From the NCBI GenBank assembly GCA_028293645.1, contig JAQGOK010000159.1, forward strand, positions 1 to 59,474: a DNA stretch of 59,474 nucleotides, read 5' to 3'. Within the stretch, counting starts at the first letter, position 1. The number at the start of each line of letters is the position of its first letter. Shown here one piece after another: positions 53,847 through 59,474 of the stretch. Source of the DNA: Chthoniobacter sp. (GTDB lineage Bacteria; Verrucomicrobiota; Verrucomicrobiia; Chthoniobacterales; Chthoniobacteraceae). The translations under genes were made by a program, and so were the position numbers. The notes under the pieces were generated by a model, which saw only the letters and a program-made list of their open reading frames with translations, had not been told where the DNA came from and did no database searches.

Positions 53847-55540
53847 ATCCGCCCGCCAGCTTGCAAACACATGGGTGGCGATCAGTCGCTGCGGGGTTGG
53901 CGCTCTTTGCGCTCGGTGCGTTCATCGGCTGGCGATTGGGATCCGCGAGCAGCCATGATCGTTCGGCAACTGCGGCCGCGAACGAGGTGCGTCGCTCCAT
54001 GCCAGACTCTTCAGCCGCAGGGGCAGGTCCCTCCGAACTCGTCGCCGGTGACTTCTTCTCTCGCTTGCACGGCGCGGCCAGCATCCGCAGCCGCGAGCAA
54101 CGTGCGCGAGCTTTCGCGGACCTCGCTGGGGACATGGATACCGCGCAAGTGCAGGATGCAATCGCACGGCTGGGGACACTGCGCGTCGCCGATCACGATG
54201 AAGTCCTCGCGCAGCTTTTCGGTCGCTGGGGCGAATTCGACTCCGAAGCCGCGATGGCGGCGGCCGAAGCGTTGCCCAACACTTCGGAGCGTCATCGCAG
54301 CGTGAGTGCAGTGCTCGGCAGCTGGATCGACAAAGATCCGCGTGCCGCCGAGCAATGGGTGAACGCCCTTCCAGCGGGGCTGCTCAAGCGCGCTGCTTGG
54401 GAAACGCTGATCGAAGCGCTCGCCATCAATGACCCGCCCCACGCGCTCGCGCTTCTCCAAAAGCTGCCATTCACATGGAGTTCCGGTGGGCAGGCCGTGA
54501 ACTCGATCTTCGACGCATGGGTCGGCAGCAATCCCCGCGAAGCTGCTGCCTATGCTTCACAGCTGCCTCTCGGGGAGTTGAGGACGGCCGCGTTGGATCG
54601 AGTGGGGAAGCAGTGGGCGCGGATCGATCTTCGGCAAGCGCTCGCCTGGGCCGAGGCGATTCCGAATCAGAAGTTTGAGGTGCAGGAGTTTGGCTCGTAT
54701 GGCTTGGAGCCGATCAACAGCGTGCTCCGGCGGTGGGTGGAAACGGACAGCGTCGCGGCGGTGCGCTGGCTTGAGCAGCTCCCGGAGGGAGACAAAAGAG
54801 CAGCGCTCATTTCGAGTGCCTGCACTTTCCTCCGCTCGGCGACGGCGACGCCGCAGGTCGCGATGCAACTCGCTCAGTTGTTGCCGGAGGGCGCAAAACG
54901 CGACGAGGCGCTGCAGGAGTTCGCGCAACAAATTGCCTCCGAGGAGCCAGCGATGGCGCTCATGTGGATCCGCAGCGAAAGCGATCCGGAACGGCGACGG
55001 ATCATTCTGTCCGGAATCCTTTCGGAGGTTTCGGGCGATGATCTGCACAAGGCGCTTGAGTTCACGGGATCCTTGGGTCCGACCGGCAGAGAAGATTTGA
55101 TTTCGATTCAATCGGCCGATGGGCGTCGTGGCTGGAACCTGGCCGATCCCGCAACACTGGCGGCCTGGGCGGTTCGCCAGCCGGACAATCAACCGTTCCT
55201 CAACTCCATCGCGGCTTCATGGGTGACGCGCGACGCGGATCGTGCGGCGAACTGGTTGCAAACCTTGCCGGCGCCAGCTCGGGATAAGGCTCTGAGCGGG
55301 ATCATTGAGGAGAAGCTGTTTCGGGTGCCGGTCAACTCGACGTTCGATACGGTGTCGCATTTCCAGGACGCGGAGCGATGGATTGCGCTGCTCGCCGCCG
55401 GAAGCACCCGGCAGTCTGCGTACGAGCGCCTCGCCGAACGCTGGCTGAGCATGGATGCGGAGTCCGCCGGAAAGTGGCTGAATATCTCACCATTAGCGGC
55501 GGATGTTCGAGAGCGTCTGCTGAAAGCGAAGCCGAGGTAA
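53843..55540 (+). CDS. Membrane-anchored alpha-solenoid repeat protein B (function unknown)
   Basis: The 565-residue protein starts at the ATG overlapping the previous stop (ATGA). It has a single membrane helix at about 14-31 (VAAGLALFALGAFIGW), a polar linker, and about eight copies of the same repeat as its neighbour. Examples are SWIDKDPRAAEQWVNALP, AWVGSNPREAAAYASQLP, RWVETDSVAAVRWLEQLP and SWVTRDADRAANWLQTLP. Similar order and N-terminal layout show that the two genes arose by duplication, although identity is low. A region of about 80 residues in the middle lacks clear repeats. It ends 110 bases before dnaE2, a gap that contains the second LexA box. No catalytic motif was seen. Confidence 0.8.
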   Translation: MNPPASLQTHGWRSVAAGLALFALGAFIGWRLGSASSHDRSATAAANEVRRSMPDSSAAGAGPSELVAGDFFSRLHGAASIRSREQRARAFADLAGDMDTAQVQDAIARLGTLRVADHDEVLAQLFGRWGEFDSEAAMAAAEALPNTSERHRSVSAVLGSWIDKDPRAAEQWVNALPAGLLKRAAWETLIEALAINDPPHALALLQKLPFTWSSGGQAVNSIFDAWVGSNPREAAAYASQLPLGELRTAALDRVGKQWARIDLRQALAWAEAIPNQKFEVQEFGSYGLEPINSVLRRWVETDSVAAVRWLEQLPEGDKRAALISSACTFLRSATATPQVAMQLAQLLPEGAKRDEALQEFAQQIASEEPAMALMWIRSESDPERRRIILSGILSEVSGDDLHKALEFTGSLGPTGREDLISIQSADGRRGWNLADPATLAAWAVRQPDNQPFLNSIAASWVTRDADRAANWLQTLPAPARDKALSGIIEEKLFRVPVNSTFDTVSHFQDAERWIALLAAGSTRQSAYERLAERWLSMDAESAGKWLNISPLAADVRERLLKAKPR

Positions 55541-55635
55541 AACGCGTAGGGCGTGCGCTGCTCGAAAGGCGGCTACGCGGACTTCTGAAGAATGGTTCTG
55601 ATCGGTCGCTGGACCTGGTTGGATATTTCGCGCAG

Positions 55636-55649
55636 TGTTCTCCTGAACA
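55636..55649 (+). promoter_or_regulatory. LexA operator (SOS box) of dnaE2
   Basis: TGTTCTCCTGAACA matches TGTTC-N4-GAACA at all ten fixed positions. It ends one base before the dnaE2 ATG, so it overlaps the region where transcription or ribosome binding must start. No convincing -35/-10 pair with standard spacing was found upstream, so the promoter itself is not placed. Confidence 0.85.
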
Positions 55650-55650
55650 T

Positions 55651-58600
55651 ATGCCGTACGTCGAACTTCATGCCCGCAGTGCCTTTAGCTTTTTGCGTGG
55701 GGCGGCCATGCCGGGGCAAATCATCGAGGCGGCGGCCGCGCTGGAGATTCCCGCGGTGGCGTTGTGCGATCGTGATGGCGTGTACGGCGCGCCGCGCTTT
55801 TTTGCGGCGGCTCGAGAAGCCGGGGTGCGGCCGATTGTCGGGTGCGAGTTGACGATGGAGGACGGCTCGATCCTGCCCGTGCTGGTAGAATCGCGCGGCG
55901 GTTATCAGAATCTCTGCCGGTTGCTGACGCAGGCGAAATTACGCGGAACCAAGGAGTCGAGTCCGGTGTTTTGGAGCGATCTGCCGGAGTATGCGGAAGG
56001 GGTCGTGGCGCTGTTCGGAATGGGTCCCGACGGGCCACCCATGAAGACGATTGCGGAGCGATCGGAACGAGTGGCGAAGCTGCTCCAGGCGTTTGGGCGG
56101 GATGGTGTATTCGTCGAGATTCAGCGTCACCATGTCCGCGGCGAACAGCGCCGGAACCAAGCGCTGATCAGTCTTGCGCGGCAGCATCGTCTTCCGCTGC
56201 TCGCGACAAATGGCGTGCTTTACACCGCGCCGCAGCAGCGTGAAGTGCTCGATGTTTTCACCTGCGCGCGCCACCATACGCAGCTCGATCAAGCGGGGCG
56301 ATTGCTCGAACAAAATGCGGAGCGGCAGTTGAAAGGTGCGGCGGAAATGGCGGCGCTTTTCCACGATCTGCCGGAGGCGATCACGAACACGGAGCGGCTC
56401 GCTGAGCGTCTCGATTTCACGCTGGAGAATCTGGGTTACGAGTTTCCGAGGTTCCCGGTTTCAACGGGTGAGACGATGGAATCGATGCTGCGCCAGGTGA
56501 CGTATGCCGGTGCGCGGGCGCGTTATTCGCACCTCGGCGCGAAGGTGAAAAAGCAGCTCGAACGCGAACTCGCGTTGATCGAGAAGCTCGGGTTTGCGGG
56601 CTACTTCCTGATCGTCTGGGATCTCGTGAATTTTTGCACGCAGGAGGGGATCATGGTGCAGGGCCGCGGCTCCGCAGCGAACAGCGTGGTCTGCTACAGC
56701 CTCGGGATCACGGCGTGCGATCCGATCAAGCATCAACTGCTCTTCGAGCGCTTCCTCAGCGAAGGTCGCAAGAGCTGGCCGGACATCGATCTCGATCTGC
56801 CGAGCGGCGATCGACGCGAGCGCGTGATCCAGGAAGTGTATCGCCGCTACGGTGAACGCGGCGCGGCCATGACTGCGAACGTGATCACGTATCGCGGACG
56901 CAGCGCAGCGCGCGAGATCGGCAAAGCGCTCAACTTTTCCAATGATGTGCTGGACCGGTTTTCGAACCTTTTTGCGAACGGCGATTTCCCGCACACGCTC
57001 GGCTTTGATGATCAGATGGCGAAGGCGGGAATTCCACGCGATCACCCGCGCACGCCTGCATTCATGCGGCTCTACGAGGCGATGCACGGATTGCCGCGGC
57101 ACCTCGGGCAGCATTCGGGCGGGATGATTATTTGCCAGGGAAGGCTCGATTTGATCGTGCCGCTCGAACGCGCTTCGATGCCCGGGCGCGTGGTGGCGCA
57201 ATGGGATAAGGACGACTGCGACGATCTCGGAATGATCAAAGTGGACCTGCTCGGCCTCGGCATGATGGCGGTGCTCCAGGAGACGATCGAGCTCACGCGC
57301 GAACGCGGTCGCGAAGTCGATCTCGCGCAGCTCCCGCTGGATGACGCGCCGACTTACGACATGATGTGCAACGCGGACACGATCGGCGTTTTCCAGATCG
57401 AGAGCCGCGCGCAAATGGCGACGTTGCCGCGGATGCAGCCGCGGTGTTTTTACGATGTCTGCATCGAAGTCGCGATCATCCGCCCCGGTCCGATCCAGGG
57501 TCATCTCATGCATCCGTATCTCGCGCGTCGGTGCGGTGAAGCGCCGATCGTATATTACTGCGACGAGGTGAAACCAATCCTGGAGCGGACGCTGGGCGTG
57601 CCGCTTTTCCAGGAGCAGATGCTGTCGATCGCGATGGTAATGGCGGATTTCACCGGCTCGCAAGCCGAGGAATTGCGTCGCGCGCTCAGCTTCCATCGTT
57701 CGCAAGAACGCATGCAGAAGGTGCAGGTGCAGCTTCGTGAATCGATGGAGCGCAAAGGCCTCCCGCAGAAAACGATCGAAGACGTCCTGGCGGCGATCAC
57801 GTCGTTTGCGCTCTACGGATTTCCCGAATCGCACGCGATCAGTTTTGCGCTGCTCGCTTACGGCAGCGCCTGGCTGAAGGTGCATCGCGCGCCGGAGTTT
57901 TACGCCGCCTTGCTCAACAACCAGCCGATGGGCTTTTACTCACCGGCGACGTTGATCAAAGACGCGCAAAGGCGTGGCGTGAAGTTTCGGCCGATCTGCG
58001 CGGGCGATTCGCAATGGGCCTGCACGATCGATGCGGACAATGTGGTGCGTCTCGGGCTTCGCCTCGTGCGGGGACTCACTCACGAACACGCTGAGCGGCT
58101 GATTGCAGCACGTCCTTTCGCTTCGCTGGATGACCTCAAAGCGCGCGTGCGACTCGGTCGCGATGAATGGCGAACACTGGCCGAGATCGGGGCGTTCAAG
58201 GCTTACGCGGCACATCGCCGGGCCGCCCTCTGGGTAGTGGAAGAGGAGCAACCGGAAGAGGATCTCTTCACCTGTGCAATGAACGGTGCAGCCCCGACGC
58301 GGGTATTCATACATCCGTTACCACCGATGAATCCGGCCGAGCGGCTTCGGGCGGACTATGCCGGCACCGGTCTCACCATTGCGCCGCATCCGATGGCGTT
58401 GCTGCGTGGAAGGTTGGCCGATGTGTGGTGCGCAGCCGATTTGCCAGAAGCACGGGACGGCCAACGTGTGCGCATCGGAGGCAACGTGATTTGCCGGCAA
58501 CGGCCCGGAACGGCCCGGGGCTTCGTGTTCATCAGCCTGGAGGACGAAACGGGGATTTCTAATGCGATTGTGCAGCCATGGCTTTTTGAGCGGGATCGGC

Positions 58601-58740
58601 TGCTGATCACTGGAGAATCATTCCTGATCATCGAGGGAATTTTACAGGCACGCGACGGCACGTGGTTGGTGCAGGCCGAGAAAGTCGAACCGCTCGATCA
58701 CCACGCGATAATGGGCGCGCAGTCTTACGATTTCCACTGA
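55651..58740 (+). CDS. dnaE2: Error-prone DNA polymerase III alpha subunit DnaE2
   Basis: The 1029-residue C-family polymerase starts at MPYVELHARSAFSFLRGA, the family's usual beginning; the long open frame upstream is a shadow. The N-terminal PHP domain is degenerate, with HxH reduced to HAR. The catalytic Asp residues are in WPDIDLDLPSGDRRERV and MIKVDLLGLGMM, and QGRGSAANSVVCYSLG lies in the palm. Helix-hairpin-helix and OB-fold regions follow (EIGAFKAYAAHRR; FVFISLEDETGISNAIV). At 1029 residues it is shorter than the replicative DnaE1 (about 1160) and typical of DnaE2. It performs translesion synthesis with ImuA/ImuB after DNA damage and carries its own LexA box. Confidence 0.96.
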   Translation: MPYVELHARSAFSFLRGAAMPGQIIEAAAALEIPAVALCDRDGVYGAPRFFAAAREAGVRPIVGCELTMEDGSILPVLVESRGGYQNLCRLLTQAKLRGTKESSPVFWSDLPEYAEGVVALFGMGPDGPPMKTIAERSERVAKLLQAFGRDGVFVEIQRHHVRGEQRRNQALISLARQHRLPLLATNGVLYTAPQQREVLDVFTCARHHTQLDQAGRLLEQNAERQLKGAAEMAALFHDLPEAITNTERLAERLDFTLENLGYEFPRFPVSTGETMESMLRQVTYAGARARYSHLGAKVKKQLERELALIEKLGFAGYFLIVWDLVNFCTQEGIMVQGRGSAANSVVCYSLGITACDPIKHQLLFERFLSEGRKSWPDIDLDLPSGDRRERVIQEVYRRYGERGAAMTANVITYRGRSAAREIGKALNFSNDVLDRFSNLFANGDFPHTLGFDDQMAKAGIPRDHPRTPAFMRLYEAMHGLPRHLGQHSGGMIICQGRLDLIVPLERASMPGRVVAQWDKDDCDDLGMIKVDLLGLGMMAVLQETIELTRERGREVDLAQLPLDDAPTYDMMCNADTIGVFQIESRAQMATLPRMQPRCFYDVCIEVAIIRPGPIQGHLMHPYLARRCGEAPIVYYCDEVKPILERTLGVPLFQEQMLSIAMVMADFTGSQAEELRRALSFHRSQERMQKVQVQLRESMERKGLPQKTIEDVLAAITSFALYGFPESHAISFALLAYGSAWLKVHRAPEFYAALLNNQPMGFYSPATLIKDAQRRGVKFRPICAGDSQWACTIDADNVVRLGLRLVRGLTHEHAERLIAARPFASLDDLKARVRLGRDEWRTLAEIGAFKAYAAHRRAALWVVEEEQPEEDLFTCAMNGAAPTRVFIHPLPPMNPAERLRADYAGTGLTIAPHPMALLRGRLADVWCAADLPEARDGQRVRIGGNVICRQRPGTARGFVFISLEDETGISNAIVQPWLFERDRLLITGESFLIIEGILQARDGTWLVQAEKVEPLDHHAIMGAQSYDFH

Positions 58741-58759
58741 CCCCTCCGAGGCGAACGGA

Positions 58760-58780
58760 GTGGCAAAATGCTCGTGCCAC
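58760..58780 (+). terminator. Hairpin downstream of dnaE2
   Basis: The arms GTGGCA and TGCCAC flank a 9-base loop, 20 bases after the dnaE2 stop. The stem is short and no T-run follows; a terminator or processing site is possible. Confidence 0.4.
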
Positions 58781-58786
58781 GCATGG

Positions 58787-58806
58787 ACGTAGGGCTAAAC
58801 CTACGT
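58787..58806 (+). promoter_or_regulatory. Palindrome upstream of the KTSC gene
   Basis: The perfect 7-base arms ACGTAGG and CCTACGT are separated by GCTAAA and end 2 bases before the first possible ATG (58809). It may be an operator or a hairpin hiding the ribosome-binding region. No known motif is recognised. Confidence 0.35.
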
Positions 58807-58808
58807 GA

Positions 58809-59156
58809 ATGAGGCTGCGCTGGAACTGTCGGACCGCTCTACCGGGTTTAGGGTTCCGCAGGTTGATGTGGATCATGGCTCTTCTCGCTACATCAGCCGG
58901 GGTTGGCGCCGCCGAGTCGCTTCCGGTGCCCATCAAACGTCAGGCCGTCAAATCCACCAGCCTGGCCAGTATGGGTTACAATGAACCAGCGCGCGCGTTG
59001 GAATTGGAATTCCGCACCGGGGCGATCTACCGCTACGAGGCGGTGCCGCCGATCGTGTTCGAAGAAATGCTCAAGGCGGCATCGAAGGGCCGGTATTTCT
59101 CGGAGAAGGTAAGAGGCAAGTTTCGCTTCCAACAACTGCGAGAGCCGAAGCGATGA
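58809..59156 (+). CDS. Exported KTSC-domain protein
   Basis: The 115-residue protein carries a KTSC domain in its C-terminal 70 residues: the conserved VKSTSLASMGYNEPARALELEFRTGAIYRYEAVP-type core, then FEEMLKAASKGRYFSEKVRGKFRF. The KTSC domain occurs alone and at the end of some lysyl-tRNA synthetases; its role is not established, and nucleic-acid binding has been suggested. Here an N-terminal hydrophobic segment (MWIMALLATSAGVGAAES) looks like a signal peptide. A start at the second Met (58866) would be the shortest version. Its stop overlaps the ATG of the next gene by 4 bases. It follows dnaE2 by 68 bases. Confidence 0.8.
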   Translation: MRLRWNCRTALPGLGFRRLMWIMALLATSAGVGAAESLPVPIKRQAVKSTSLASMGYNEPARALELEFRTGAIYRYEAVPPIVFEEMLKAASKGRYFSEKVRGKFRFQQLREPKR

Positions 59157-59308
59157 GACTTACGACGGACGAGATCAAGCTGCTGACCTTCGTGCTCGTG
59201 GCGGTAATCGCAGGGGCCGCCACAAAATACTACCGCAACCAGCATCCACGGCCGCTGATCAGCACACCTGTGCCGGCTCAAGGCACCGTCACGCCGGCTG
59301 GCTACTAG
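59153..59308 (+). CDS. 51-residue single-pass membrane protein
   Basis: The ATG at 59153 overlaps the KTSC stop (ATGA), and the frame runs 51 codons. The product begins MRLTTDEIKLLTFVLVAVIA, one transmembrane helix, then a short basic stretch (KYYRNQHPRP) and a Pro/Thr/Val tail. Overlap with the upstream gene supports translation. No family is recognised. Small membrane proteins of this form sit near various DNA-uptake and secretion genes, but nothing nearby confirms this. Confidence 0.65.
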   Translation: MRLTTDEIKLLTFVLVAVIAGAATKYYRNQHPRPLISTPVPAQGTVTPAGY

Positions 59309-59367
59309 CCGGCTGACCAAGTTCCCATTGTTTTTGCACGGGGCTTTAAAAAAGAGTGAAAAAGGCG

Positions 59368-59395
59368 TTGACGGTAGTGGATGGGTGGCTAGAGT
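59368..59395 (+). promoter_or_regulatory. Strong-looking sigma70-type promoter reading out of the right edge
   Basis: TTGACG at 59368-59373 and TAGAGT at 59390-59395 are 16 bases apart, preceded by an A/T-rich stretch (TTTAAAAAAGAGTGAAAAA) like an UP element. No ORF follows within the last 79 bases, so it may serve a stable RNA or a gene beyond the window. The target is unknown. Confidence 0.5.
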
Positions 59396-59474
59396 GTCCG
59401 TCCCGCAAGCGAGTGGGCTGCTGAGAGAAGCCGGTAACGGTTTCGATCGAAAGCAGAAGGTTCTTCCAACTTCT

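Noticed and set aside
52170..55540. Idea that the two repeat proteins are toxin-immunity or defence genes
   Set aside because: No nuclease, pore-forming or immunity motif is visible, and the operon position ties them to the SOS cassette instead.
56461..57885. 474-codon open frame antisense to dnaE2
   Set aside because: No domain or start signal, and it lies opposite the catalytic core of a conserved polymerase.
1..59474. CRISPR arrays, insertion sequences, phage genes, tRNA or rRNA genes
   Set aside because: No spaced direct repeats, transposase or integrase motifs, or cloverleaf/rRNA sequences were seen anywhere in the window.

Overview
The window is GC-rich, gene-dense bacterial DNA, and its gene content points to the phylum Verrucomicrobia or a close relative in the PVC group. 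The main pointers are a DUF1549/DUF1553 (PSCyt) cytochrome paired with a DUF1501 protein, a PVC-type heme-binding dehydrogenase, an autotransporter-repeat protein with a PEP-CTERM tail, the futalosine enzyme MqnD, and two perfect copies of TGTTC-N4-GAACA, the published Verrucomicrobia LexA operator. I see no insertion sequences, phage genes, CRISPR arrays, tRNA or rRNA genes, so this looks like ordinary chromosome.

Layout. At 1-1352 is the N-terminal part of a leftward TerB-like protein cut by the window edge. At 1558-10339 are DUF1549/DUF1553 and DUF1501 genes, a small membrane pair and a giant surface protein. At 10373-17647 are a small lipoprotein, a GH43-like secreted protein, an exported peroxiredoxin, a VanZ-like protein, and a tight trio of acetyl-CoA synthetase, coiled-coil membrane protein and quinoprotein. 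At 17669-24291 are an RluB-type pseudouridine synthase, the redox repressor Rex, a formylglycine-generating-enzyme homologue with both catalytic cysteines, an iron-type ABC transporter pair without a permease, and a flavoprotein reductase. At 24371-28948 are citramalate synthase and two enzymes of non-phosphorylative sugar-acid breakdown. At 28979-33182 are a 25-residue membrane peptide, the PVC heme dehydrogenase, a fluoride channel and MqnD. From 33195 to 42414 a leftward run encodes a TPR protein, a 34-residue mS38-like ribosomal protein, HisG, TyrS, a HAD phosphatase, an aldo/keto reductase, a zinc peptidase and 6-phosphogluconate dehydrogenase. At 42566-47759 are PgsA and an exopolysaccharide export module (outer-membrane barrel, Wzc-like BY-kinase, OPX protein). 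At 47941-49908 are a phosphodiester-glycosidase-like protein and HupE/UreJ.

The most striking region is 49923-58740. A SOS mutagenesis cassette (imuA, imuB, dnaE2) has two paralogous, membrane-anchored repeat proteins of unknown function inserted between imuB and dnaE2. A perfect LexA box lies before imuA and a second one directly abuts the dnaE2 start codon. The first promoter should therefore drive imuA, imuB and both repeat proteins, and the second dnaE2. The link of these solenoid proteins to DNA-damage tolerance is the best candidate here for something undescribed.

Downstream are a KTSC-domain protein overlapping a 51-residue membrane protein, then a strong-looking promoter at the right edge that reads out of the window. 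Starts were chosen by family alignment, signal peptides and operon spacing. Shine-Dalgarno sequences are mostly weak and rarely decide a start.
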